DNA of 64,000 nucleotides from Candidatus Pantoea floridensis (GCF_900215435.1 NZ_OCMY01000001.1:186001-250000); one strand, 5' to 3'; shown: positions 27,727 through 36,668, counted from the first letter of the stretch. Translations and numbers: made by a program. Notes: generated from the letters alone by a model not told the origin.

Positions 27727-28334
27727 GGATTCCCCTGCTGCAGCTGAAGTGCCACTGCATCGTCCACCGTGCCCGCGCCCATGCTGACGGCCAGCAGCGC
27801 CTGCGCCGGTTTGCCGACCCAGCTGGCATCCACCGTCGGCAACTGCTGCACCGCATGGCGATTGAGCGCTTTGGTCAGCTGCGCGTACTGCACTTGATTG
27901 GTGAACTCTTCAAAACGAAAGCCGGCGGCGTCGCGAATGGCATTGCCGCGCAACACCGGGCCAATCAACACCTTCACCGGCTTGCCGTTGATGGTCATGG
28001 TGAGGCTGCGCTCACGCTCATTGCTGTTGTCAAATGCCGTCACCGTGCCAGAGGCGCGCACGAACACGCTTGCACTGCCGCCCGTTTTGACGGTATGACT
28101 TTTGGTTTCCATATCGGCCCAGCTCAGCGCCTGTTTCTCTGCGGGCTGCTGCACGCGGCTGGCCCAGCTCGATTCCGCGATCTGCTGCGGGGTTTGATCG
28201 CGGTAACCCGGCTGCGCGTGAGGATCTTTCGGCATGATGGGATTGCCGTTGGCATCCAGATCTACCACGGTGCAGGCGGCTAACATCAGCGTCAGCAGCA
28301 CGACCAACATCTTCTCCTTCATGCCGACCGCCAT
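27723..28334 (-). CDS. DUF2291 predicted periplasmic lipoprotein
   Basis: A 203-aa protein with a lipoprotein signal (VVLLTLMLAAC), the lipobox cysteine followed by T-V-V, so it should be anchored on the periplasmic side. It resembles the DUF2291 family, which I recall as commonly found inside ribose-type ABC sugar loci, as here between binding protein and ATPase. Its role is not established; helping substrate capture or binding-protein function is a guess. Two in-frame ATGs, 28334 and 28322, are possible starts. The second gives a more typical signal peptide. The binding-protein stop lies 1 bp before the first. Confidence 0.75.
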   Translation of the reverse strand: MAVGMKEKMLVVLLTLMLAACTVVDLDANGNPIMPKDPHAQPGYRDQTPQQIAESSWASRVQQPAEKQALSWADMETKSHTVKTGGSASVFVRASGTVTAFDNSNERERSLTMTINGKPVKVLIGPVLRGNAIRDAAGFRFEEFTNQVQYAQLTKALNRHAVQQLPTVDASWVGKPAQALLAVSMGAGTVDDAVALQLQQGNP

Positions 28335-28335
28335 A

Positions 28336-29390
<1,055 letters not shown>

Positions 29391-29460
29391 AAATGTTCTG
29401 CGTTGTTATTTATCAGCGGCTGATTAACAATACCAGGCAGGTTAAGAGAGAGAAAAAACC

Positions 29461-30411
29461 ATGGCAAAACAGGATGAACAGCGGCTGATGGTGAAAATCG
29501 CCACGCTCTATTACGTGGAAGGCAGGAAGCAGTCCGACATTGCGCAGCTGCTGAAGCTGTCACAATCCTTCGTGTCACGTATTCTCAATCGCAGCGTGAA
29601 AGAAGGCGTGGTGAAGATAAGCGTTGTGCCGCCTGCCAACGTGTTTCCCGAACTGGAAAAAGCCATTGAGCAACGGTATCAACTGCCGCAGGTAATTGTG
29701 GTGGATGTGCCGGATCAGGCATCGGCTTTGCAGATCAAACAGGCGATCGGTTCCGCTGCCGCGCACTATCTGGAAACGCGTCTGCGCGCCGATGAGCTGA
29801 TTGGCATTTCGTCATGGAGCGGCACCATCCGCGCTATGGTGGATGCGCTGCATCCGCTGAGCGCCCCCTGCAAAGGGGTGATTCAGCTGCTGGGCGGGGT
29901 TGGCGCCAATGGCAACGTGCAGGCGACGATCCTGACGCAAAATCTGGCGGCGCTGCTGAACTGTCCGGCATGGCTTTTGCCATCGCAATCGATTGAGCAT
30001 TCGGTGCAGGATCGCCAGCGTTTGTCGGTTAATCCCGAGGTGGCGGTGGTACTGGAGAAGTTTGACCAGGTGGATTTGGCGATTGTCGGCATTGGCGATC
30101 TTGAGCCATCCGCCCTGCTGCGTAACTCCGGCAACTATTACGACGGCGAGATGCTGCGCACGCTGGCCGAGCGTGGCGCGGTGGGTGATATTTGCCTGCA
30201 CTATTTCGATGCCGATGGTCAGCCGGTGCTGAGCGCGGCAGAAGATCCGGTGATTGGTATGGAGCTGGCGCAGGTTAAACGCTGTCCGCAAGTGGTGGCA
30301 CTCGCCGGCGGCAAAGAGAAAGCGCAGGCGATTCGCGGCGCGTTGCGCGGCGGCTATGTGCAGGTGTTGATTGTCGATTATCCGACGGCGCGATTATTGG
30401 CAGAGGGTTAA
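29461..30411 (+). CDS. SorC/DeoR-type sugar-responsive transcriptional regulator
   Basis: A 316-aa regulator of the SorC/LsrR group. The N-terminal helix-turn-helix spans about 15-55 (YYVEGRKQSDIAQLLKLSQ, FVSRILNRSVKEG). The C-terminal sugar-phosphate-binding domain has IGISSWSGTIRAMVDAL, IQLLGGVGANGNVQA and VALAGGKEKAQAIRGAL. Family members usually repress until a phosphorylated sugar binds. It is divergent from the transporter genes and so is the obvious controller of the locus; its ligand is probably the kinase product. The start has a purine-rich AGAGAG site. A repeat region follows the stop. Confidence 0.9.
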   Translation: MAKQDEQRLMVKIATLYYVEGRKQSDIAQLLKLSQSFVSRILNRSVKEGVVKISVVPPANVFPELEKAIEQRYQLPQVIVVDVPDQASALQIKQAIGSAAAHYLETRLRADELIGISSWSGTIRAMVDALHPLSAPCKGVIQLLGGVGANGNVQATILTQNLAALLNCPAWLLPSQSIEHSVQDRQRLSVNPEVAVVLEKFDQVDLAIVGIGDLEPSALLRNSGNYYDGEMLRTLAERGAVGDICLHYFDADGQPVLSAAEDPVIGMELAQVKRCPQVVALAGGKEKAQAIRGALRGGYVQVLIVDYPTARLLAEG

Positions 30412-30426
30412 TGTGGTGCGGCTGTT

Positions 30427-30486
30427 AACCAGGTCGCCATGAATATTGCGGTTGTTAACCGGGTCGCCATGAATGGCGACCCTACG
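30427..30486. repeat. Palindromic repeat pair after the SorC-type gene
   Basis: GGGTCGCCATGAATGGCGAC with CCTACG beyond (30461-30486) is a full copy of the CGTAGGG palindrome family on the minus strand. A degenerate direct copy (GGTCGCCATGAATATTGCGG) begins at 30432, each preceded by GTTAACC. It fills the gap between the convergent regulator and emtA genes. Confidence 0.8.
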
Positions 30487-30491
30487 GTACA

Positions 30492-31121
30492 TTAACCGAT
30501 GGTGCGGTACGCGGTGGTGACTTTCCACAGATAACGCGGGGCCTGCGCCGCCGGATGTTTGTTCTGTACGTGTTGGTAAAACTCGTCCGGCGTCATGGCG
30601 TTGATCATCGCAATGGCACGATCGCGGTCACGCGAGAAGGTGCGCAGCAGCGCACCCGCACCATTCGCATAGGAAACAATGGTGGCGTAACGCAGCGTCA
30701 GCGGATCGCGAATGCCGGCTAACGCTGAATCCTGCAGAATTTTCAGATACGCGGCCCCGATATCGATGTTTTTTGCCGGATCGCGCAGCTCTGAAGAGGA
30801 TGGCTGACCACGACGGCCCTGCGTACGATAAACTTCACGGCCGGCGGTCGAAGCCTTAATTTGCATTAAACCAACCGCATTGGAGCGGCTCACTACGGTG
30901 GGATTGCCTCCGGATTCGACACTAATAATGGCGCTGATTAACTTCTCATCAACGCCATAATGACTGGCGGCATCTTCGGTAAACATTGACCATGCATCAT
31001 TTACTTTCGAGGGGGGTGCCTGCGTTAATGGCGTATTCTTCTCGGGCAGTGCCGGTTTCTCCGGCTCGCTTGAACAGCCAGCTAGCAACAGTGCAGAAAG
31101 CATAAGTAGGCGAATTTTCAC
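30492..31121 (-). CDS. emtA: Lytic murein endotransglycosylase E lipoprotein
   Basis: A 209-aa outer-membrane lipoprotein of lytic transglycosylase family 1 (also called MltE), which cleaves peptidoglycan internally. The signal LLMLSALLLAGC gives a lipobox cysteine. The catalytic glutamate lies in AIISVESGGNPTVVS, followed by SNAVGLMQIKAST and SYANGAGALL. GTG at 31121 (MKIRLLMLSALL) aligns with the E. coli start; a TTG six codons earlier is less likely. It is divergent from ldcA, as in E. coli. Confidence 0.93.
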   Translation of the reverse strand: MKIRLLMLSALLLAGCSSEPEKPALPEKNTPLTQAPPSKVNDAWSMFTEDAASHYGVDEKLISAIISVESGGNPTVVSRSNAVGLMQIKASTAGREVYRTQGRRGQPSSSELRDPAKNIDIGAAYLKILQDSALAGIRDPLTLRYATIVSYANGAGALLRTFSRDRDRAIAMINAMTPDEFYQHVQNKHPAAQAPRYLWKVTTAYRTIG

Positions 31122-31284
31122 TGATTTTTGGTTCCGCAATAGGGTTGGCGCAAGCTATCATACCTGGCGCAGCGCGATGCAAAATTACCGTTTATCCTAA
31201 ATCGGTAAAAAACCTTATGCTGCCGTGACTTCGTTAACGCATTTCGTCATCATCGGCAGGCAAATAGACAGCAGGATGGAAGTT

Positions 31285-32208
31285 ATGTTCACGCCCCGCA
31301 CGCTACGTTTAATCGCCCCTTCCGGCTATTGCCACAATCAGGATGCCGCCCAGCGCGCGGTCAGTCGTTTACAGGCCGCAGGCCATCATCTGCAGAATCA
31401 ATCCGCGATTACTCGCCGCTATCAACGTTTTGCCGGCGATGATGCCCAGCGGCTGAATGATATCAATGAGTTGGCAACACTGGAACCTCTGCCCGATATC
31501 ATGCTGGCAGTGCGCGGCGGGTATGGCGCATCGCGTTTGCTCGATAAGATTGATTATATCGGCCTGCAACGTCGCTTGCTTAATCAGCCGGTGGCGCTAT
31601 GTGGACACAGCGATTTCACCGCCATTCAGCTGGCATTGCTGGCGCAAACGGGCTTGATTACTTTCAATGGGCCAATGCTGGCGGGCAATTTCGGCGCAGA
31701 GGCTTTATCTGAATTTACTCAGTACCACTTTTGGCAAGCGCTAACTTCACCTACAGTCAACGTTAGCTGGCCAAGTGAGAGTCCGGATCGCGGCCGCTGG
31801 CACGGTACGTTATGGGGTGGCAATCTGGCCATGATTTGCTCGCTGATTGGTACGCCGTGGATGCCGCAGATCGAAGGCGGGATTTTGGTGATCGAGGATG
31901 TTAATGAACATCCCTTCCGCATTGAACGCATGCTGATTCAGCTACAGCAGAGTGGCATTTTGCCGCGCCAGAAAGCAATTATCACCGGCAGCTTTACCAG
32001 TACGTCGCTGTCGGCCTACGACAATGGTTTTGATTTTTCCACCGTCTGGCAGCGCGTCCGAGATGAGTACCACATCCCCGTGATTAGCGATCTGGCATTT
32101 GGTCACGATGCTGATACCGTGACGCTGCCGCTGGGTGCCAGCGCCACGTTGCAGATTGAGAGCGGAGAAGCACAGCTCGCCTTCACCGGCCACCCGACAT
32201 TGCGCTAA
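31285..32208 (+). CDS. ldcA: Murein tetrapeptide carboxypeptidase (LD-carboxypeptidase A)
   Basis: A 307-aa cytoplasmic serine peptidase of family S66 that removes the terminal D-alanine from recycled murein tetrapeptides. The nucleophile serine is in LCGHSDFTAIQ, the glutamate in VIEDVNEHPFRIERM and the histidine in LAFGHDADTVTLPLG, completing the Ser-Glu-His triad. ATG 31285 (MFTPRTLRLIAPSGYC) aligns with the E. coli N-terminus and has GGAAG upstream; a longer in-frame start exists but adds unrelated residues. Confidence 0.93.
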   Translation: MFTPRTLRLIAPSGYCHNQDAAQRAVSRLQAAGHHLQNQSAITRRYQRFAGDDAQRLNDINELATLEPLPDIMLAVRGGYGASRLLDKIDYIGLQRRLLNQPVALCGHSDFTAIQLALLAQTGLITFNGPMLAGNFGAEALSEFTQYHFWQALTSPTVNVSWPSESPDRGRWHGTLWGGNLAMICSLIGTPWMPQIEGGILVIEDVNEHPFRIERMLIQLQQSGILPRQKAIITGSFTSTSLSAYDNGFDFSTVWQRVRDEYHIPVISDLAFGHDADTVTLPLGASATLQIESGEAQLAFTGHPTLR

Positions 32209-32231
32209 CGTTTTGCCGCAGGAGACCGACA

Positions 32232-32894
32232 ATGAAGCCACTGTACGACGATTTGTGGATCTCCACGCCAGAATTCCCTGCCGAACAAACGGCAAGCGAT
32301 TTAATGATGCATGGCTTTATGCTGCGCCATCCGCGCGGCAATTTATTAATTGGGCGCGTGGAGCATCCACTCGACCACGAATTTCTCGACGATGCGGGTG
32401 GCGTGATTCGTCACTATTTCACGCACTGGCATGAAGCGGCGCCCGGCGCGCGCGCCATTCAGCAACGCTTTAATAGCGCGCTCTACTGCCACAGCCGTTC
32501 GCTGGGTCCGGTGAGTTTGGTTATCGAGCCAGATGAAACCTTTACCCAGCAAGAGACGCATTTCGGCGATTTTCATCTGCTGCCGACGCCCGGCCATACG
32601 CCCGGCAGCAGCAGCTATCTTTATCGCTCCCCGCTGGGTCATACCTATCTGTTTGTGGGTGATACGCTAACGCGTGACTACAATCGCTGGATCAGCGTAC
32701 TGATGCCGGAGAGTAACCTTACTGAGCTGCAGCAGTCGCTGGAGCTCTATCGCTCTTTGCGACCCGATGTGGTGTTGATGAGCACCACGCGCGGACATCT
32801 TTCATGGGCAAAGGTGAACTTGCAAAGCTGGCTGGCAGCGATTGATGAAGCAGAACAGTCGCCGCTGGATCTGCGTCAGCGGCAGCTGATTTAA
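32232..32894 (+). CDS. MBL-fold protein with degenerate metal-binding motif
   Basis: A 220-aa metallo-beta-lactamase-fold protein. The first metal motif, normally HxHxDH, reads THWHEAAPGA (H65, H67, with the expected D and H both alanine). Later ligands are kept: H121 in TPGHTPGSSS and D143 in FVGDTLTRD. One metal site may therefore be intact and the second altered, which usually means a non-standard activity. No substrate can be named. The start has CAGGAG upstream. It follows ldcA by 23 bp and could be co-transcribed. It abuts the convergent GNAT gene. Confidence 0.75.
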   Translation: MKPLYDDLWISTPEFPAEQTASDLMMHGFMLRHPRGNLLIGRVEHPLDHEFLDDAGGVIRHYFTHWHEAAPGARAIQQRFNSALYCHSRSLGPVSLVIEPDETFTQQETHFGDFHLLPTPGHTPGSSSYLYRSPLGHTYLFVGDTLTRDYNRWISVLMPESNLTELQQSLELYRSLRPDVVLMSTTRGHLSWAKVNLQSWLAAIDEAEQSPLDLRQRQLI

Positions 32895-33308
32895 CTACAG
32901 CGTTTTGCTGAGATAGTGACGCTGATGATGGCGGGGATAGTGATCAAGGCTCAGCCGTAACGTATAGCCCAGCTTCTCGTAAAACGGACGCGCCTGGAAA
33001 CTGGCGGTATCAACTTGCGCATAGCGGCAGCCGCGCGCACGCGCTTCCTCTTCTGCCGCCAGAATTAACTGACTGCCTGCCCCTTGCCCGCGCAGTTCAT
33101 CACTGACCCACAGCATATCGATGCGTAGCCAGTTGCCATAAGTGGAACCGGTTAATGCACCTTGTTTACGGCCCGATGCATCGGTAATAAACACGCCAAT
33201 CGGTTTTAACTCATCAACGTTAATGAAGCGACTATTGTAGGTGTTGAGGCCAAGGCGGACTTCATCAAGATCCTGATGAGAGACGCTATCGGTAATGCTG
33301 AGTTGCAT
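32895..33308 (-). CDS. GNAT-family N-acetyltransferase
   Basis: A 137-aa acetyltransferase. The acetyl-CoA pyrophosphate-binding motif is ELRGQGAGSQLILAAEEEA, followed by CRYAQVDTASFQARPFYEKLGY, where the usual QA-x-x-FYEKLGY block is clear. Substrate is unknown. ATG 33308 (MQLSITDSV) has AAGGAG 6 bp upstream and is clearly the start; upstream in-frame ATGs would run into the next gene. Downstream of it lies the convergent MBL gene, stop codons adjacent. Confidence 0.87.
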   Translation of the reverse strand: MQLSITDSVSHQDLDEVRLGLNTYNSRFINVDELKPIGVFITDASGRKQGALTGSTYGNWLRIDMLWVSDELRGQGAGSQLILAAEEEARARGCRYAQVDTASFQARPFYEKLGYTLRLSLDHYPRHHQRHYLSKTL

Positions 33309-33330
33309 AACGAGCTCCTTGTAATGGCAA

Positions 33331-33714
33331 TCACGAGTTTGGGCGGGCGCTATCGTCATAACGTTCCAGTGAAAGGATTTCCGCGTCGCGTTTTTCCGTG
33401 CGACTGCAGGGCAACAGCTTATCGCTGTCTGCGTAGACGAAAAAGGTCTCTTGATTATTTTTGTTCACAATCAACTGATCGCCATTGCGAAAGCGGGTGA
33501 TGGAAACCTTGTCACCCTCTTTCAGGCTGGTACGCTGCTGCCCGGCAGCAATTTGAAAATGACGCGCAGGCCACATCAGGGTGCTCAGTCCGTACTCGGC
33601 ACGTGATACCGTCATGGTAGGACGACCCGGACACGTGATTTGATATTCGGTTTCGCTCCAGGCGGGCGCAATCTGACAAGCCAGCACGCCAACGGCCATA
33701 ACTATCGCCTTCAT
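33331..33714 (-). CDS. Predicted periplasmic protein, unknown function
   Basis: A 127-aa protein with a signal peptide (MKAIVMAVGVLACQIAPAWS, cleavage before ETE). The mature part has two cysteines, one in ITCPGRPTM and one in LLPCSRT, that could form a disulfide, and a beta-rich middle (KVSITRFRNGDQLIVN). I do not recognise a family. ATG 33714 has GGAG 6 bp upstream. It lies 22 bp upstream of the GNAT gene on the same strand. Confidence 0.65.
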   Translation of the reverse strand: MKAIVMAVGVLACQIAPAWSETEYQITCPGRPTMTVSRAEYGLSTLMWPARHFQIAAGQQRTSLKEGDKVSITRFRNGDQLIVNKNNQETFFVYADSDKLLPCSRTEKRDAEILSLERYDDSARPNS

Positions 33715-33846
33715 TGGATTCTCCGCTGAGGTTAAATGATGATTTCGTTGGGATTTTCGTGCAGAAGGGTAACACATTTGTGGGGATGATGAAGGCAAGC
33801 GGCCTGCAGGACGCGGGCCGCACTAAAAAAAATCAAACTGGAAAGG

Positions 33847-34068
33847 TCAGTTTATCGAGTTCATGTCTTTGATCTGATTGCGATTAATCTGCTGTTCTTT
33901 ACCGTCAATATCTTTGTAAGTAATCATGCCGGTATCGTCATCGACCTTCGGCTTACCCTGAACCACAATGGTTTGACCATCGGTGGTATGCAAGACGTGA
34001 TCGGATGCACAACCCGCCAGCAGCAGGCCAAGGCTAAAAGTACCCACTAAAAACAGTGTCTTTTTCAT
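33847..34068 (-). CDS. YgdI/YgdR-type small lipoprotein (DUF903)
   Basis: A 73-aa lipoprotein. The signal FSLGLLLAGCAS gives lipobox LAGC. The mature part (VLHTTDGQTIVVQGKPKVDDDTG and the ending EQQINRNQIKDM) is the small SH3-like fold of DUF903 proteins YgdI and YgdR. Function is unknown. The start has AGGAGG 5 bp upstream. Confidence 0.85.
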   Translation of the reverse strand: MKKTLFLVGTFSLGLLLAGCASDHVLHTTDGQTIVVQGKPKVDDDTGMITYKDIDGKEQQINRNQIKDMNSIN

Positions 34069-34144
34069 CTCATCCTCCTTTTGGATTCACAAACAGGTGT
34101 AGCACAGACTGCCTGAAAGAAAACCAGGAGAAAGATTAATACGT

Positions 34145-34198
34145 AATAGCTTTGCTGCTGGGCATCAGTCTTGTCGACTGAGCAGCAGCAAAGCTATT
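34145..34198. other. Long perfect inverted repeat with nested stem
   Basis: AATAGCTTTGCTGCTG (34145-34160) and CAGCAGCAAAGCTATT (34183-34198) are perfect 16-bp inverted arms. Inside, TCAGTC (34165-34170) pairs with GACTGA (34176-34181). The structure lies between two minus-strand small genes, 36 bp beyond the stop of the 59-aa gene. No T-run follows on either strand, so it is not a classic terminator; a processed 3' end, a small RNA or a protein site are open. Confidence 0.7.
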
Positions 34199-34233
34199 TG
34201 ACAGAATTTATGGTGAGACGAGGGAGAGAGGAT

Positions 34234-34413
34234 TTACTCTGCAGCCACCTGTGCGGCGACTAACATCAAGGCCAGGCCGGCCTCTTCGGCTTCAAAACGC
34301 TGCATCACTTCCTGAATGGCCGCTACGCAGTTCATGACCTGCTTTTTTTTGTCGGCTTCTAATTTGTCGATCGCGTGCTGAAGAATCATTAAACTCGCTT
34401 CTTCTTCTTTCAT
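34234..34413 (-). CDS. Small helical protein, 59 aa, unknown function
   Basis: An ORF from ATG 34413 to TAA 34234-34236. The protein begins MKEEEASLMILQHAIDKLEAD, continues with KKKQVMNCVAAIQEVMQRFE and ends LALMLVAAQVAAE. It looks entirely helical, with charged heptad-like spacing at the start, and may form a coiled coil. No signal peptide. The ribosome-binding site is modest (GGGTAA). Family not recognised. Codon use is ordinary for this genome, which supports a real gene. Confidence 0.55.
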   Translation of the reverse strand: MKEEEASLMILQHAIDKLEADKKKQVMNCVAAIQEVMQRFEAEEAGLALMLVAAQVAAE

Positions 34414-34612
34414 TCATTTACCCTTGTTTTGCTTACCCGGTGCGCAACGCTGGCAAGAATACCGTTTATCAGCTAGTAAAGTCACCCCTTTACATTTCTT
34501 CCGCTTAACGATTATACAAATGACAAATGGGAAGCAGCGTCAGACCTGCTATGATCCAGTTATCAGTACGCATTGGCGTGCCATGGCAAACCAGGGAATG
34601 AAGCAGGTGCTC

Positions 34613-34942
34613 ATGTGGCGAATCACAGTTGTACTCACCCTTTTCGTTTTAGCTGGCTGCAGTTCGACACCAAAAGGTGTCGACTGTCCTGGTGAGGTTT
34701 CGACAATTTATGGTCAGTCGATGGGCAATACCCAGGCGCGAATCTTCGATTTGGTCAACGCCTTTGCCGTTACGCGCGATGGGGTAAAAGTCCAAAGCGG
34801 TACGCTGCACTCCACCGATCGCTTTCAGTATGTGCCCTCGGCCATTACTGCCGAAGGCTTCTATGCCCAGCGACTATCGGATAAACAGTTTCGCCTGATC
34901 AATCCTTATCAGAACACCATGATTACCTGGACGTGCCCTTAA
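34613..34942 (+). CDS. Small putative lipoprotein, unknown function
   Basis: A 109-aa protein beginning MWRITVVLTLFVLAGCSSTPKGVDC, cut here to its start: a lipobox LAGC follows a good hydrophobic core. The mature part has three cysteines including one near the C-terminus (TWTCP). Segments such as SAITAEGFYAQRLSDKQFRL look beta-rich. Two other in-frame ATGs (34598 and further upstream) are possible; 34613 gives the most typical lipoprotein signal. An inverted repeat GTAAAG/CTTTAC at 34476-34493 lies in its upstream region. No family recognised. Confidence 0.6.
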   Translation: MWRITVVLTLFVLAGCSSTPKGVDCPGEVSTIYGQSMGNTQARIFDLVNAFAVTRDGVKVQSGTLHSTDRFQYVPSAITAEGFYAQRLSDKQFRLINPYQNTMITWTCP

Positions 34943-35000
34943 GCCGTGCGTCGCGACGTGAGATGGTTTATTGTCTGCCCATCTCACGCTGCGGACCTGC

Positions 35001-35555
35001 ATGATGGAAAAAAGTCTGGATAATAACGGTTATATCGATTTCCCCTTCCCTGCCACCACCAATGTGGATGGTTCGGTGAATCCCTGCGGATTTGACCTCA
35101 CGTTAGAAACCGGTCGCATTGACGAGATCGCTGCAGGAAAGTATTCCGAAAATATGCGGCGCTTGCTCGAAGAGGTCAATTTGCAGGACGGCTTATTCAT
35201 GACGCTGGCCTGCGACTGGCAGCGGCGTGAGGATGGCGTATGCGGTTTTATCGATATCGCCTTTCGCCCAACCCTATCCACTGCCAGCCGTGAAGAGACA
35301 CAAAGCCTCGATCAGGCATTTGAGGTTTACCTGAGTCGTCAGGAAAAGCAGCACAACATGCAGAGTGGAACGTTAATCAATTATGCGCGCGCCGTGCTGG
35401 ATTGGGGCTGGTCACCGCTTCACCTCCGGCATCGGCACTATGAAAAAGTGACGTTGCGCTATTACTGCCAGCAAGCCGAGGATGCGGAGTGGTGTTTTGA
35501 TCATCTGCGCCATTTTTTGGTCAGCTGGTATCCGGCGTATCGAGATAAAAGCTAA
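35001..35555 (+). CDS. Uncharacterised cytoplasmic protein, 184 aa
   Basis: A soluble-looking protein starting at one of two adjacent ATGs (35001, 35004; MMEKSLDNNGYIDFPFP). It has no signal peptide or membrane segment. It is rich in aromatic and charged residues, with segments LLEEVNLQDGLFMTLACDW and LRYYCQQAEDAEWCFDHLRH, and five cysteines. I do not recognise a family and can see no catalytic motif. The ribosome-binding site is weak. Its stop lies 20 bp from that of the convergent DUF2767 gene. Confidence 0.6.
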   Translation: MMEKSLDNNGYIDFPFPATTNVDGSVNPCGFDLTLETGRIDEIAAGKYSENMRRLLEEVNLQDGLFMTLACDWQRREDGVCGFIDIAFRPTLSTASREETQSLDQAFEVYLSRQEKQHNMQSGTLINYARAVLDWGWSPLHLRHRHYEKVTLRYYCQQAEDAEWCFDHLRHFLVSWYPAYRDKS

Positions 35556-35575
35556 CCATGTCGTAAATGAGTAGA

Positions 35576-35782
35576 TTACGGCTTAACCAGCCGAATGGCG
35601 TGCTCTAACATACGCTGTTCATCACGCTCATCATGGGCGCGCTGATGACGTGTACGTTGCAGCAGCCTGGTGATTTCCGCCCGACGGGTTTCATGTCCCA
35701 GTTCGGTTAATACAATGACGGCATCGCCGATCACGCGGCATACTTCATCATAATCGTCTTCGTTTAATACATCGCGCTTCAT
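35576..35782 (-). CDS. DUF2767 family protein (FumD/YdhZ-like)
   Basis: A 68-aa protein whose pattern (YDEVCRVIGDAVIVLTELGHE ... ITRLLQRT ... MLEHAIRLVKP, quoted in parts) aligns with E. coli FumD and YdhZ, about 69 aa: the C-R-V-x-G block, L-G-x-E and the C-terminal A-I-x-x-L-V-K are shared. FumD has been described as a small fumarase; no classical fumarase motif is visible here, so I give only the family. The start has GGAGG upstream. It is not next to the fumarate block at 1-8 kb. Confidence 0.7.
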   Translation of the reverse strand: MKRDVLNEDDYDEVCRVIGDAVIVLTELGHETRRAEITRLLQRTRHQRAHDERDEQRMLEHAIRLVKP

Positions 35783-35963
35783 GATTCCTCCGCTTTGAAT
35801 CGCCCGTTAACCTGCGTGCTGAATGCACTTGACCGCTTTTTAGTCTGGACAGAATTTTTGCTTACTGCAAATTGCTGTTACAACCTTTCCCGCTGCGTCA
35901 TTTGCTGACTGCAGTTTCTCTGACTACGCTAAGTAAGACATCCACCACTATCAGGGAGTTAAC

Positions 35964-36212
35964 ATGAGCGATAAAGCGGAAGCAAAATTGAACGAAGCGG
36001 CGGGTGCCGTTCAGGAAAAATTTGGCGAAGTCACCGGTTCACGCCGTCAGCAAGCGAAAGGCGCAGCGCGCCGTTATCCCTCTCAGGCCAGCTATGCGGT
36101 TCAGGATGCAGCGGATTGCGTGGTGAAATCGGTGCGTGATAATCCAGCAACCGGCCTGGCCGTGGCAGCCAGCATTGGCGTGATTGTCGGTTTCCTGCTC
36201 GGACGGAAATAA
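35964..36212 (+). CDS. CsbD/ElaB-like stress protein with C-terminal membrane anchor
   Basis: An 82-aa protein. The N-terminal part (KAEAKLNEAAGAVQEKFGEVTGS) has the CsbD-type repeat seen in bacterial stress proteins. The C-terminal part (RDNPATGLAVAASIGVIVGF, then LLGRK) is the glycine-rich single membrane helix with RK ending that marks ElaB/YqjD/YgaM proteins, which tether ribosomes or other factors to the membrane in stationary phase. The combination suggests a membrane-bound stress protein. GGGAG precedes the start. A terminator shared with the convergent gene follows. Confidence 0.75.
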   Translation: MSDKAEAKLNEAAGAVQEKFGEVTGSRRQQAKGAARRYPSQASYAVQDAADCVVKSVRDNPATGLAVAASIGVIVGFLLGRK

Positions 36213-36220
36213 TCCGTCAA

Positions 36221-36243
36221 AACGGGGCCTCCAGGGCCCCGTT
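36221..36243. terminator. Bidirectional hairpin between two small convergent genes
   Basis: AACGGGGCC (36221-36229) pairs with GGCCCCGTT (36235-36243) over 9 bp with a 5-nt loop. On the minus strand it ends GTTTTG. It lies between the CsbD-like gene and the convergent membrane-protein gene. Confidence 0.75.
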
Positions 36244-36265
36244 ACTCATCAGGCTTCATTTCTCA

Positions 36266-36463
36266 TCAGATCTGTGCACGTCGTGCTTTATAGCGCGCCA
36301 CCATGGTCATTAACGCCTGATAAATTAATCCCGCATATAAGCTCATCACGATCACCATGCCCATCTCTTTACCCTGCGCTTGCCAGGAGACAAACCACAT
36401 AAAAATGCCCCACAGCAGCGAAAACAGCAGCCAACCTTTGACGAACTTAATGACACCTTGCAT
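36266..36463 (-). CDS. Small membrane protein, 65 aa, unknown function
   Basis: Starts at ATG 36463, right after a very strong GAGGAGG site (4-5 bp spacing). The product has two membrane segments, GWLLFSLLWGIFMWFVSW and GMVIVMSLYAGLIYQALMTM, a short charged loop between them (QAQGKEM), and a basic C-terminus (RYKARRAQI). An in-frame GTG-region start five codons upstream is unlikely because it would overlap the ribosome-binding site. Family not recognised. Confidence 0.65.
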   Translation of the reverse strand: MQGVIKFVKGWLLFSLLWGIFMWFVSWQAQGKEMGMVIVMSLYAGLIYQALMTMVARYKARRAQI

Positions 36464-36668
36464 ACCACCTCCTCTCACGAATGCGATGAAGATAGCGGTT
36501 TATGAGATAACGCACACTACCGTTAATGTTTAAATGCTAGCTGTTTCAAACTTCCAGGAAAGGGATTGTAAACCCGCAGTCAGGTAGCGTATTACGCACG
36601 CGTCGCATATCGCCCTTGACGCCAATTATGTTTGAATTCTCCTCAACACTGTCCGGTATGTGGTTGAA

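Noticed and set aside
33803..33836. GC-rich inverted repeat (GCGGCC/GGCCGC) with an A-run as terminator of the DUF903 gene
   Set aside because: On the minus strand the T-run comes before the stem, the wrong side for a terminator.
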